64,000 nt of DNA from NCBI GenBank assembly GCA_944989445.1, contig CALYLW010001097.1:442671-506670 (forward strand), read 5' to 3'. The notes under the pieces are model-generated. The model worked only from the letters and a program-made list of their open reading frames with translations, did no database searches and had not been told where the DNA came from. Source of the DNA: Ampullaceana balthica (taxonomy: Eukaryota > Mollusca > Gastropoda > Lymnaeidae). Positions 35,230-47,370 of the stretch are shown piece by piece; position 1 is the first letter of the stretch; each line of letters begins with the position of its first letter. The position numbers and the translations under genes are program-made.

Positions 35230-35400
35230 GAGGCCCAACTACAATGAGGAATGGGTTGCCTGAAGAAACCAGGAAAGCCAACACTTTATCAACATTTAAA
35301 ACTCTAATAAGAACGTAAGAATAAACACAAACCATAGATAAGCGTAGGATGCAATAATCTTCTGTATAGAAGGAGCGTCTGAAACAGATAAGATAAGATA
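35230..35400 (+). mobile_element. LINE 3' end fragment
   Basis: 'aatgggttgcctgaagaaac' and 'tatcaacatttaaaactcta' encode the WNGLPEETRK..LSTFKTL C-terminal stretch of the LINE at 42438, followed by 'aataatcttctgtatagaag' and a GATAAGATAAGATAAG tail. Confidence 0.65.
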
Positions 35401-36065
35401 AGAATGTAGAATCTCACACGAAAATGCAGAAAATAATTTTTTAGTCACAAACTAAGTAGAGATTTGACGAACACACTCTAGAGATAATCGATTTCACCTA
35501 CGATTTAACGTTCCTGTCTCATTTTCAACTTTTACATTTTCATAAATTTGGAATTAAAGGTCTCTTCTGACTGTAAATTTAAAATTTGAAATTTATTTTC
35601 TACTTTTTAGTGCATTTCTAATATAAGACTAGTTTTTAAAAAAGTTTTTTTTATATATGTTTATTTTCTACTTTTTAGTCTTCACATTTTTAAATTACAT
35701 TTTTCAATGCTTATTGCTCTTTATTCTTCCTCATCACGGGACTGACCTCCCCGTGCAGTAAAACACTGGTAGTTGGTCAGTCGCTCGTGACCCGTGCCGG
35801 TCACTAAGGCGGACTGCTGAGGTTTAACTCTAGCAGACGTAAATCTAAAATATTTAATTAAATTAAATCCAGCCAAGGAAAAATTCCGCAAAAAATTTAC
35901 AAAAATACTATCACCAAAATTGAACATGTGTGCAAATTTTCAGGATGATTGGATAACGGGAAATGGTTCAAAGTTGGGATATTAAAAATAGTCCGATTAA
36001 ACTTACAAAGCAAGCTAATATAAGACTAGTAAATAAAAATAAGACTAGTAAAAAATACCAGAAAT

Positions 36066-36628
36066 TTGTGTGAACTTGTACTCTATGATTCACAATCTGT
36101 TGCATGCAATTCAAGGATTATTGTTATGGGTGATCGTGTTGTTATAGACGCAATGATACCCTCCAAGCAGTTGCTGTGTGATGGCACATTCAAAGTTGTG
36201 CCAACGATATTTTATCAACTATATACCTTTCACTTTGTCTTTGTAGAGGGCGTGAACCCAGCTGACCTTTACTGTTTATTGCCTGATAAGACGCAGGCAA
36301 CTTATCAGAGATTGATGGCAATTTTGAGAAATTTGATGCCGCAAGCAGAACCTGAGGTCGTTCTCACGGATTTTGAAATGGCAGCAATGAGTGCTCCACG
36401 AGGCGCTTATCCTCCAGCAAAAATAACTGGCTGCTATTTTCGCCTGACGCAAAGTGTTCTCAGGAAAATATAAGAGCTAGGAGTGAAAGCTGCTCATGAG
36501 ACTGATGTAACATTTAGTGAATTCGCAAGATGCCTATCAGCTCTTGCTTTTGTTTCTGAAGAAGATGTTGCAGACAACTTTGATGAGCTAGTTAATGGCA
36601 TGCCTGGAATCAAACGCATAAAGAATTA
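36066..36628 (+). pseudogene. MULE-type (Mutator-like) transposase fragment
   Basis: The translated segment is a clear MULE transposase core: LLCDGTFKVVPTIFYQLYTF (carrying the first catalytic Asp in the DGTF motif), FVEGVNPADLYCLLPDKTQ, then VLTDFEMAAM (second Asp) and ITGCYFRLTQSV (the CHxxH-like position). A TAA at 36471-36473 interrupts the frame where relatives read Gln-Glu-Leu-Gly. Similarity continues past it (ELGVKAAHETDVTFSEFARC, NFDELVNGMPGIKR) to a second stop. No N-terminal FLYWCH domain is seen. Truncated and inactive, probably fairly young because only one stop breaks the core. Confidence 0.85.
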
Positions 36629-36676
36629 GTAACATAATTCATTCGAGCACACATACATTCAAGCACACTGCGTGCG

Positions 36677-36896
36677 AGGAAGGGCAGAACTGTCTGTGTT
36701 TAGCATTCCAACAAGGAAGAGCAGAACAGTCTGTGTTTAGCATTCCAACATGGAAGGGCATAACAGTCTGTGTTTAGCATTCCAACATGGAAGGGCAGAA
36801 CAGTCTGTGTTTAGCATTCCAACATGGAAGAACAGAACAGTCTGTGTTTAGCATTCCAACATGGAAGGGCAAAACAGTCTGTGTTTAGCATTCCAA
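36677..36896 (+). repeat. 37-bp minisatellite, 6 copies
   Basis: Unit close to ggaagggcagaacagtctgt followed by gtttagcattccaacat. Lies just after the MULE remnant and is followed by a short 'ttatggattt' repeat at 36919-36955. Confidence 0.9.
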
Positions 36897-37468
36897 AACA
36901 ACATCCAACGATGGGGAGATTTATGGATTTATGGATTTATGGATTTATGGATTTTACAGACCCAACTTTTACACAGAACATTATTGAGTCCTATGCATCC
37001 AAACATAATTAAACATTTCACAAATGAAACGTACATAGCACATTTTTAACCAATTATATAGATACCATATTTTTCTTAAATGATCGATATTTGTAAAGCT
37101 TTAAAATAAAAAGCACCTGAAAGGCCTTTTTCCAACCTCACGCCTTCTAATTATAAATTTCAACCTCTAAATATCACATTTTTACTGATGTTATTGATGT
37201 CAGTATTATATATTTTTCAAAAAAAGTTTTTTTTATGTGATAATTTAATAGCCTTTTAAATTTAAATCTATGAATTTAACTCTCGTTGTATTTGTAGAAA
37301 AGTATTGGCCGAGCTCTTTAAATAACTTACAAATTGTTTGGCTTAAAACAGATTTTATAATATTTTTATTTAATTTTTTTATTTTTTATTTTATTTTATT
37401 AATTTTTTTTTGTTTGTAGTCAGGCTTACACTAAACATAACTCAGGCTATTGTAAAAAAAACACGTAT

Positions 37469-37650
<182 letters not shown>

Positions 37651-38263
37651 ATAATCAAATTTTAAATCATATATTTCAGTCTTTATTGCAAAATACATCG
37701 TTGAAGAACATTTATTTTAATCGTCATATCTTAAAAATGCTATAAGCCCGAATAAGTTTTTTTTGTTTTGAATATAAAAAAGATAATCTATAATATGAAT
37801 GTGATTTAACTGTAAATAATTATCAAAGTGAATAATATTTCAATAAATAATCTGTTCCATACAATTTTTAACATTCTTCTCCAGTTCAGTAAAGTGTGTT
37901 TGTGGTGAAAAGTTTAATTTATAATTTTTCATACAACTCAAATTATCATAAAAAAGATGGCATTTTTAATATATGTCCGTTTAAATATAATTATGTCCAT
38001 CATAATTGTACACTGAGTTTCCTTATATTGTGCTAAAACTTCAATTTAACCCATATATTTTTTTTATAGATCTTTGATGTTTTTAATGATTAAAAAATTT
38101 TTTTTTGCCCAAAAAGAATTTTGAAAAAAGTGTTTAATTCATTTAATAATCGTGTGTCAAAACATTGTCTTGAATTATAATTATTTTAATTTTTTTTATC
38201 AAACCAGAAGTCGAGCAATCTGTCAAGCAGCGATAAACAAAAAGCAGGTTTTGAAATAAAAAA

Positions 38264-41200
38264 ATGGCCCGATGGGTTACCGCTGTTTTCTTGATCATCT
38301 GCTTGTGTGAGCTTTTGGCACTAGGCAACAGCTTGCCAGACAAAGTGGGTCAATTAATTTGCAAGTAGACCAAAAAAAATAAAAAAAAATAAATATTTTA
38401 TTGATTAACTTGATTACTGACTAGACTGTAACTTTTTATTAGCACGTAGTCAACAACATACTGATTTTATTGATTAACCTGGGTGCCGAATGTGCTGTAA
38501 CTTAACGCTTTATGTAATTTTCTTCTTTTTAATTTTATTTGTTGTGAATTTGCTTTTTTGTTGTTGTTCAGGCTTCTGAAAGTGATAAACGTGTTGCTGA
38601 AGATGTAATGAAGAGTTCTCGTTGGGATCATAACAAACGTGGGTTTATTCCATCGCTTAGAGATTACTTCAAAGAATATAATTTCAAGAGAGCCAAGAGC
38701 ATGGTACATCGGAAATATTATTTTTAAATAAAAATATATTTATATCTTTAGTTTTATATTGAGGACCATTTGAAATAATTGTAACGATTTGCATGAAGGT
38801 ACATTACAACTGTAAGAAGGTACATTACAACTGTGTAACGGAAAGTTACATGGCGTCAACATTCTTTTTACTCAATGTTGCTTGTGAAACATTGAATTTT
38901 TACTTTCGTTTCTATGTTCTTTTAATCTTTAAAGCTCTTTTTAGTCTCTAAAAAATACTGTGAACTGTGAAGAACTGTGTCTCTATACAGTTATTTATTT
39001 ACTTTTTTTGGTTCCAACTTTGCGTTAAAATTGTTTGCATTGTTGGTTGCACTCTTGATAATTGAATTCTGTTGTTAGCGTCGGATCATATTGTTTGTCT
39101 CCCTTCTTGTACTGGATTTCTGTCTCAATCGCTTACGTCACACACATCTTAGATACTTTGACGTTCTCAGAAATATATCCTTGTGTTTTTAGACGATTGA
39201 TGAAGGTCTGAATTAATTTTAAAAAGTTTCTAATTTTCTCCACTTTTCAGCCCATTCCGTGAGACTATTTTTCCAAGTAATTTAAAAATCATAAGTCTCT
39301 TTTATTTGACATTCAAATACAATTTTCTTACGATTTTTTTAAAGAAAATTTGATTTATTTCTCATTTAATGTCTTCCCCAGTTCCTCCAGACGTATTGTC
39401 TTATATTTCAAAGGCAAATCAAGATGTTTCTTAAAATTAGTTTTTCTAGATTTATGTCACTTTGTAGTGATTTCCGTAAGATTTTCTCTGGCATATCCTG
39501 TAATAATTGATAAACTATGATTATATTGTCAGGAAATATTAATTCTTCTTTCTAATTAGTATCCTTATTGTATTTCATCCATTTTGTAGCATTAGAGTGT
39601 TTTTTTTATTTTGTGAGCCATTATCTGGCACTTAAAGGGGTATGAGAGATGAACGAAGAAAACTGTACTAAACGTCTCATTTCTATACTATTTGCATCAT
39701 AAATGCTCGAGTTTTGACCAACTGACCACATAGTTTTTCTGTTACAACATTGTAAGTCTAACGTGTTGGCGTAAAGAGAAGAATGTCATTCTATGCAATG
39801 GTCTAGGATACGTCTCAGTTTTGTTATCTGACAATAAAATGTTTGAACTCTGCTAAGCACAGACCATTATTTATCAATGTATTAAGTTGATAAGAATTCT
39901 GTCGAAAACCTTCTATGATACAGATGTTACTTTGATTCATCGTCATCTATCACATTCATTCAATTGGCACATAAAGGTAATGAAGTACGTTTCAGAATTT
40001 TGTTTAAGAAACGCTCTTTAGTATGTAAATTTTGTCTCTAATAAAAATGTGAATTTGTTTTTCAGGTTGGTGAACTTGATAAACATGATGTTGAACTTCC
40101 AGAAGTACAAAGATCTTCGTGGGATGATTACAAAAGTCGGGTAATTCCAGCGTTAGATTTTCCCTAGGCAAAAGATGTCGAGACTGCCAAGAGATTTGTA
40201 CATTAGAAATATTCTTATTAAAAAAAACTATATTTACATTTAATTTCAGATTGGGGAGCATTTGAAATAATTTTTTAACGATTTCCAGCAAATTAAATTA
40301 CAGCGTTATTATTATTTGATTGAAAATAACGTCAACATTCTTTTGACTTAGTTTTGCTTGTGAAACTTTGACTTCCTTTAAAAACACTACGCTCGTTTCT
40401 ATGTTTTGTTAATCTTTAAAGATATATTCAGTCTCTAAAAAATCCTATGAAGAACTGTGTCGCTATACAGTTATTTATTTACATTTTTGTTCCAACTTTG
40501 TGTTAAAATTGTTTCCATTGTTAGTTGCACTCTAGAATATTGATGCTAACAAAAGTTGGGGAATTCCAGTGATACATTATCCCATGGCAAGAGAATCAGA
40601 TGTTGAGGCAGCCAAGAGAATGGTGCATCGGAAATATTCTTATTAAATAAAAATATACTTATATTTTTAATGTTAGATTGCGAACTATTTGAAACAACTT
40701 ATTACGATTGCACACGTTTTGCATTACAGCTTTATTATTTAATTGAAAATAACGTCGACATTCTTTTCACTTAGTTTCCATTGTAAAACATAAACTCTCT
40801 TTAAAAACATTACGCTGATTTACATGTTCTTATAATCTGAAAAGCTTTTTATTTCTGTCTCTGAAAAAATTGTGTTAGAAATTGCGTTGCCACAGTTATT
40901 TATTTAATTTTTATATTCTCACTTTTGTTGGTTTCACTCCAGAGAATTTAGTTCTGTTGTTAGCGTCCCGTCAGATAGGTTGTCTACCCTCTAGTTCAGA
41001 ATTTCTGCCTCTATCGTTTACGTCACACACATCTTAGAGACCTTGAGGATTTCAGAATTGTATACTTGTGTTTTTTTATGATTTTAGATATCAGTTGATG
41101 CAGGTCTGAATTTAATGGTCTAATTTTTAAAAACCTTTTAACCCATTCAGTGGAACTATTTTCACAATATATTAAAAATAACACTTTTATTCTGTTTTAG

Positions 41201-42013
41201 ATTCAACGATGAGTTTTCTACACGTTTATTTGGGAATTTTTTTTTATTCCTCCCACGTTTACTATCTTCATCAAACTCCCCGATTTATTGACATATACTC
41301 AAAATGACAAATCAATTCTTTTCTTAAAATTGATTTTTCTAGACTTATGCCACTATTTGTTTTTAAGGTTTTTTTTAAAATCCTCAAATAAAATCCCGTC
41401 TTGTTATAAGCAATGGGGTTCTCTGGCTTATGCTGCAATAAGTTATAAATTGTCGTTATATTTTCAGAAAATATTAAGTCTTTCGTCTAATTATTACATT
41501 TATTCTACTGCATCCCTATTTTAGAATTAGCGTAACATTATTTTGTGAGCCATCTAGCCCTATAAGGAGCGCGAGACATGAGAGAAGAAATATTTACTTT
41601 GCGTCTGATTTTCTTGTATTACTGACTGCTTGACGTTTGAAAAACTAATCAAAAAGATTCTCTTATATCATACACCGTCTTAAGACTGACACGTTGTCGT
41701 AAAGAGAATGTTGCCATTCCATGCATTGGTTTAGGATAAGTCTCAGCTCTCTTATCTGATAAGAACATGCATTTTACATGCATTATTCTTTAGCCGATTA
41801 GACTAAAAATTTAATAAATATATATTTCTACCATTGCACATATTTTCATTATTATTTAAATATAAAATGTTTATATTACTTATTAAATTGTTTTTCTATG
41901 ATTGGTTTAAACAGGATCCGACACCAGAAGATGGTATTGAACAATTCAATGTCGTCATATATTATCTGAAAACCGTCTCCAGCCAGGCGGCAGCTGCTAC
42001 CGATGTTCAATAA
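38264..42013 (+). CDS. WWDDNK-type secreted peptide precursor, copy 1 (partly decayed)
   Basis: I do not recognise this family. Exon 1 (38264-38344, 27 codons) starts MARWVTAVFLIICLCELLAL, a textbook signal peptide, and ends LPDK before gtgggt. Exon 2 (38572-38703, 44 codons) encodes SESDKRVAEDVMKSSRWDHN followed by a basic segment ending AKSM. The last exon (41915-42013) reads DPTPEDGIEQFNVVIYYLK and ends TDVQ-TAA. All junctions are phase 0, so exons 1+2+last give a 103-residue secreted protein. Between exon 2 and the last exon lie a full-size cassette with an in-frame TAG (40066-40197) and a truncated one (40542-40622). If either is spliced in, the product is ended or altered. The 5' UTR has a conserved acceptor (ccag at about 38210) also present upstream of copy 2, suggesting a non-coding first exon. 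Exon limits are from splice signals and comparison with copy 2; transcription is not shown. Confidence 0.65.
40066..40197 (+). pseudogene. Cassette exon of copy 1 with in-frame TAG
   Basis: After a ttttcag acceptor the frame reads VGELDKHDVELPEVQRSSWD then DYKSRVIPALDFP and a TAG at 40165-40167. Beyond the stop KDVETAKRF and the family's gtacat donor remain in frame. The length (132 bases) equals exon 2 of this gene, so only a point change breaks it. The Lys-Arg before the core is Gln-Arg here. Confidence 0.7.
40542..40622 (+). pseudogene. 5'-truncated cassette exon of copy 1
   Basis: Reads DANKSWGIPVIHYPMARESD then VEAAKRM and the gtgcatcgg donor. The first 17 or so codons are gone: 'ttgttagttgcactctagaa' immediately upstream matches mid-intron sequence (compare 39040-39070), so a deletion joined intron to mid-exon. 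No acceptor remains. Confidence 0.7.
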
Positions 42014-42437
42014 AAATGAAAATTGAAACTTAATCAGAAGGGAGATATGATTTAAACACAATATATTTCTTTAATATAATTCACTTTTTGCAATAGGTAA
42101 AACATTTAAAAGTGACATACGACTTCAAACAAATGTGTTGATATTTTTCTTTGTTCAATTGTAAAAACTGTTTCAAATAAGTTTATCGCCTATTTCATTT
42201 GTCTTGATTTTTACACTCATAACTGGCAACAGTCTCCACTTAAACCCATGCAACGTGTACATATAAAGTCTCTATCTCTCCAGAATTGTCTTCCATCCCT
42301 GAATTAAATTTTCAAGCCTTTCTAAAACAGGATAATGTGACCTAAATCCCACTCCCCCCCCCCAATACACATTTACAAAACTTCTCAAAGCATTTGTTAT
42401 ATTTCACCATTCAAGTTTACTGTCAACAATTAAACAT
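42014..42437. other. Downstream flank of peptide precursor copy 1
   Basis: AATAAA overlaps the stop codon region at 42009-42014, a possible polyadenylation signal. Otherwise AT-rich with no gene. Confidence 0.3.
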
Positions 42438-43005
42438 TTAAAGATATGCAGGACTATAAAAATAAAGTGCTATATACTTTTGTGAGATCTTTACTAGAAT
42501 TTTCAATCTTTCGTATCTGACCCCTCTGCCAAAGAAAACAGATAAACTAGCACAAATTTTATAAAAAGGAGATGCCAGATTCATTACTGGAGAATATTCA
42601 AAACTGAAAAGAATAAAACCTTCAGTTAAATCATTAAACCTTGAAACACTAGATGATAGACGAAGAAAGAGCAAAAATTGTTATAATACACAAGACTACT
42701 CATTCTAACTTGGATATTCAATACAAAGATAATCTAATAAAACCCTCAGATAGACGTAGGGATAAGAATACTTTTCTTATTCTGCAGACGTTTTCAAGAA
42801 CAAACACATACAAGTTCTCGTTCTTCTCGTCCGGAATTCGGGCGTGGCATGGGTTGCCTGAAGAAACCAGGAAAACCAACCTGTTATCAACATTTAAAAA
42901 TCTAATATATGCAGGACTAGACATAAACAATGGATAAGCGCAGGACGCAATAATCTTCTGTATAGGAGGAGCGTCTGTAAATGATAAGATAAGATAAGGG
43001 AAAGG
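42438..43005 (+). pseudogene. Non-LTR retrotransposon (LINE) reverse-transcriptase C-terminal fragment
   Basis: Translation across two frames follows the end of a LINE ORF2: FVRSLLEFSIF, a GDARFITGEYSKLKRIKPSV-like segment, LDDRRRKS, VIIHKTTHSNLDIQYKDNLI, FSRTNTYKFSFFSSGIRAWH and GLPEETRKTNLLSTFKNLI. It ends with the 3' tail 'cgcaataatcttctgtatag' and GATAAGATAAG. A frameshift near 42650 inactivates it, and it is 5'-truncated as usual for LINEs. It lies between the two peptide precursor genes. Confidence 0.75.
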
Positions 43006-43204
43006 AATCCAAAGTCTTCGTAAGCGTTTGAAAAGCAACAAATATAACCACGCTTAAATAGTTATAGTGAGTTGGTTTTCCTGGTTTATTCAGGTAGCTA
43101 GTTCTGCACCTGAATTAAAGACTGGAAGAAAGAGAATGTGATTTTATTTGTTTTTGCATATGGAAAAATATGAGATAAATAACATTTTGGTATTTTCCCT
43201 GGAT

Positions 43205-43286
43205 TTCAAGAATAAACTGATAAAACAGGCGGAGAAACTGGGATTTAGAGCGAAGAGGTTATACATTTTATCATTGGCTTAATGCC
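43205..43286 (+). pseudogene. Short exon-like segment FKNKLIKQAEKLGFRAK..LSLA (copy A)
   Basis: The frame reads FKNKLIKQAEKLGFRAKRLY then ILSLA and a stop. A similar peptide with the same stop position occurs at 56609-56690. Differences are mostly conservative (Lys/Arg, Ile/Leu, Tyr/Trp), which suggests descent from a coding exon. The splice acceptor here looks lost (cctgg). Protein family not identified. Confidence 0.35.
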
Positions 43287-43779
43287 ATGATCACATCAGT
43301 AGATTTAAGTTTTGACACCCTCTGCGCTAACTGTGCTCACCAGTCATGGCAGGGACACCATCAGTAATAATAACGGATTTTAAAAAAATCTATTGATTTA
43401 ATGTTATTGACGGCAGAAATAACTGAAGCAAATTAAACGGTTCCCCTTAATGGTCTTTAAGATTCTGAAGGCCAAGTGATTTGTAAACAATAAAACGTCA
43501 TCAATTTTACCCATCATTTGACGTACACAAAACAAGACGATATTTCAATTTTACTTATAAATGTAATGTCGTTGCAGAAATAATACGCCATTCAATTCAA
43601 TTAATTGTTTAAGATGAGACCGAGTGCCAATTAAAATTTGAGCGTGGGCCGTGCCTGGTTCACGGGCCTGACTTAGGACACACCTAGTTAATGCATTATT
43701 TTTTTCGTTAGATTTCCTTTTCTTGTTTTGACAAAATTGTTTAATCAGAAAATTACCGAACTTTTGTTAAAAGTTATCT

Positions 43780-44135
43780 TAAATCATGTATGTAATTTAG
43801 AAATAGTAGGGGGTTTAGGAAAGTTTCTGGACCAGCTTTTACAAAAATTTTGACATTTTTCTTCGTTTGTTTAAAATAAAACACATCCAAAAAAATTATG
43901 AAATGCCTAAAATCAAAAATAATAATTTAAAGAGCTAATGTACCAGATGTCTATGATTTCTGTCAGCTGCACATTGAGTCAATTACAAGTCCACTACTGA
44001 TTTGATTTGCTTCGTTGGACAGGCCGTTACGCTGACACTTTCCTTAAGTATTTTTTATGTTAGAATCAATTAACCATTGACCCAGATTCTGATTTCACTA
44101 TTTCACTATGAGAGTGATACATCAATGAAAACATG
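43780..44135 (+). repeat. Dispersed repeat, partner of 62405-62720
   Basis: 'taatgtaccagatgtctatg' and flanking 300 bases, including 'ctgatttgattygcytcrtt', recur at 62405-62720. Non-coding; element type unknown. Confidence 0.6.
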
Positions 44136-44269
44136 AAACGATGCAACATTTTAAGATGACGTTATTTCGTTGAATAATGAATGCGTATTGAATTCCTTAG
44201 CTGTTGTCAGCATGTCCCCACGCTTCTTAGATACTATTTAAGCGTTTGAGATTGTAATGAATTATTAAA

Positions 44270-44515
44270 GTGAGAGTATCATATCGTATCTATTACAGAC
44301 GCTCCTTCGATACAGAAGATTATTGAGTTCTTCGTTCTGATAGGAAAGTATTGGCAAGTGACGCAGCGTTCACAGACTACAGCAATATGTAACCACGCTT
44401 TTCCCGAAACGTCTTTGTTTCCTTAACTATTGTCAGGTACCCACTCGGTGCTGGGTGGACTCAGGGACACCCTTGGCCCCGGGATAAAATCCTTGCCGTC
44501 ACATGTAATGAAATA
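44270..44515 (-). mobile_element. SINE with LINE-like 3' tail
   Basis: On the minus strand: GGCAAGGATTTTATCCCGG, then GTGGGTACCTGACAATAGTT (the GGTACCTGA..TTAG core found in a conserved central domain of many invertebrate SINEs), then 'aataatcttctgtatcgaag' and a GATA-rich tail. The tail is the same as that of the LINE at 42438-43005. The tRNA-like head is truncated. Confidence 0.6.
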
Positions 44516-44544
44516 TAGTAAGTATTAACGTATTCTCGTATTTT

Positions 44545-44715
44545 TAGCCCATTGTGTGTGTGTGTGTATCTGATAAGAACATGCATTTTACATGCATTAT
44601 TCTTTGACCGATTAGACTAAAATTTAATAAATTTATATATTTCTACAATTGCACATATTTTCATTATTATTTTAATAGAAAATGTTTATATATATAAACT
44701 GCTTAATATATTACG
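44545..44715 (+). repeat. Orphan copy of the last intron of peptide precursor copy 1
   Basis: 'ctgataagaacatgcatttt' through 'tgtttatatata' closely matches 41755-41885, the sequence just upstream of the last exon of copy 1. The exon itself is missing after 44715. Confidence 0.65.
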
Positions 44716-45886
44716 TAAAAGCAATTTTCCCTTGATGCTACCCCCTGGCCTATTACTGATTTCAGAAGAGTTTGCAGATTAATCTCTAAACCTTATTACC
44801 AAAATGTTCACATTAAAAGATCACATTAGGTTTAGAGTTAACATTTTTAATTCCTTAAAATTGTATCCCGAGAAAGTTAATTTTATTTGTATACTAATTA
44901 TTATTTCTTCTTATTCAAATAGACAAAGACAATAGCAGAATTCATTCAAAATAACGCGGGGTTGTGTACAATAGTTGTTTAATGTATATCTTTTAAAACA
45001 AAACTAACATTAATTATTATAGTATTGAAACAATGCTTATTTATTTTTAAAAATCGAAACATTAAAAAAAAGCACACAAATATTTTAGATTTGAATAAGA
45101 ATAAGTTTTAAATAAGTTTTTGACTCCACTTAAAGGGAAAATATTCACAATTATACCTTTGAATATTTATAATATTTTAAAAAGTTTTAGAACCACTGCT
45201 GATTAAAAATATATTTTAAAACACCCACGATAAATTAATGAGACCGTCAAACCATATAATAAAATTTTACACATCTGTGCTATAAATACTGCTAGAGTTT
45301 ATTGGCATGAACAGCACTGACATCAGATCTTGAAAGGAACCACTTCAAAGAAAGTAGCACCACTGTAATGTTTTGTATGACTCGTTGGAGAGAATGGCAT
45401 TAAATAGCAATCACTGAACTTTGAGTTCACCTGTAACTGATTTTAAAAAACAAAAAAAACTAAATAGAATTCATTACTGGACTAGCTTAAAAAATAAATT
45501 ATTTAAAACTTTTATGTGACAGGCATGGCTGTTTTTTTACCTGCTAATTTGAAGGTTTAACATCTAAATCTGAATTTTTATGATTTAATTTCATTTTGAT
45601 TTTTTTAAAAATTGCTTTACGTGATGGTATAAAAATATTTCAAATGTAAATCAATGAAACAGTAAATCGATCTGTCGTTATTTTGGTAGAAGCACATTTC
45701 TATAGATTAATCTTTACACAACATACTGCTTTGGAAATTAATGCTTTGTTCATTATCCATGCAAGCCAAAGCAATATATACTAAAAGATAATAAAAAAAT
45801 ATCGTTAACATCTCGCTATTTTAAAAGCTATCATCTTTAGATAATTATTCACATCAGAGACGAAGATTATGGTTTGTAAACGCTAT
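44716..45886. other. AT-rich spacer between the two peptide precursor genes
   Basis: No gene or clear repeat recognised. Confidence 0.3.
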
Positions 45887-46593
45887 GAAATAGTTCACTT
45901 AAATGTGATCGTTTTGTAGCTGTGAAATAGTTCACTTAAATGTGATCGTTCTGTAACTGTGAAATAGTTCACGTAAATGTGATCGTTCTGTAGCTGTGAA
46001 ATAGTTCACGTAAATGTGATCGTTCTGTAGCCGTGAAATAGTTCACTTAAATGTGATCGTTCTGTAGCCGTGAAATAGTTCACGTAAATGTGATCGTTCT
46101 GTAGCTGTGAAATAGTTCACGTAAATGTGATCGTTCTGTAGCCGTGAAATAGTTCACTTAAATGTGATCGTTCTGTAGCTGTGAAATAGTTCACGTAAAT
46201 GTGATCGTTCTGTAGCCGTGAAATAGTTCACGTAAATGTGATCGTTCTGTAGCCGTGAAATAGTTCACGTAAATGTGATCGTTCTGTAGCCGTGAAATAG
46301 TTCACTTAAATGTGATCGTTCTGTAGCTGTGAAATAGTTCACGTAAATGTGATCGTTCTGTAGCTGTGAAATAGTTCACGTAAATGTGATCGTTCTGTAG
46401 CTGTGAAATAGTTCACGTAAATGTGATCGTTCTGTAGCCGTGAAATAGTTCACTTAAATGTGATCGTTCTGTAGCTGTGAAATAGTTCACGTAAATGTGA
46501 TCGTTCTGTAGCTGTGAAATAGTTCACGTAAATGTGATCGTTCTGTAGCTGTGAAATAGTTCACTTAAATGTGATCGTTCTGTAGCTGTGAAA
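45887..46593 (+). repeat. 37-bp minisatellite, about 19 copies
   Basis: Unit gtagctgtgaaatagttcac followed by gtaaatgtgatcgttct. Two positions vary between copies (gct/gcc and acg/act). Each unit holds the inverted repeat GTGAA-ATAG-TTCAC. Confidence 0.95.
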
Positions 46594-46683
46594 TGAATAA
46601 GAAAATGTTAATACTAATTTACTTAAAATGTTTGGGTCTCTAACAACTTAGGCAGCAAGTTAAAAGTAAGGATTTTTAACGCT

Positions 46684-47127
46684 ATGGTAAAACCTGTGCT
46701 GCTATATGGAGCCGAGACATGGAGAACAACGGCCGTAAACTTGACCAGAATCCAGTCCTTCATCAAAAACTGTTTAAGAAGGATTCTCAGAATTCACTGG
46801 CCAGACAAAATCAGCAACCAGGAACTGTGGCAGCGGACAAAACAGAAGCCCATTGAGGAAGAGATTCTCCAGAAGCCGTGGAGGTGGATTGGTCATACAC
46901 TAAGGAAACCTGCTCCTAACACAACAAAGCAAGCCCTGAAATGGAACCCACAGGGTAAGCGGAAAAGAGGCCGTCCAAGAAACACTTGGCGCCGAGAATT
47001 GGAGGCAGACATCAAGAGAATTGGCCATGAATGGAAGATCCTGGAGAAGCTGGCCCAGGATAGAGATGCCTGGAGGTCTCTCGTAGGTGGCCTATGCCCT
47101 TGGAGGAATCGCAGACGCCGACGATGA
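46684..47127 (+). pseudogene. Non-LTR retrotransposon C-terminus (RTE-like), 5'-truncated
   Basis: 147 codons read VLLYGAETWRTTAVNLTRIQ, then SFIKNCLRRILRIHWPDKIS, WIGHTLRKP and GKRKRGRPRNTWRRELEAD. This is the post-RT C-terminal region seen in RTE/jockey-like elements (LYGAETW, WxGHxLR, GRPxxTWRR). No RT catalytic core is present. The frame is intact to its own stop at 47125-47127, consistent with a young 5'-truncated insertion just upstream of peptide precursor copy 2. Confidence 0.85.
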
Positions 47128-47370
47128 TCGGTAGATGCCCCTCAGATGCCCCTCATGGACGAGAAGGCTCAACAAACAACAATTCAATAAACGTTTTTGT
47201 GATATAATGTTAAGGTCATTATTATTTATTTACTTATTTCTTTGTTTCGCTCTCTATTTATCCTGTATATAAACATCTCTTAAAATGTATTTTTCATTTT
47301 GTCCACCAGAAGAGGAGCTTTCTGTTACAGAACGAACAGTAACAACAAATACGTTGTGAAATCAAACAAC

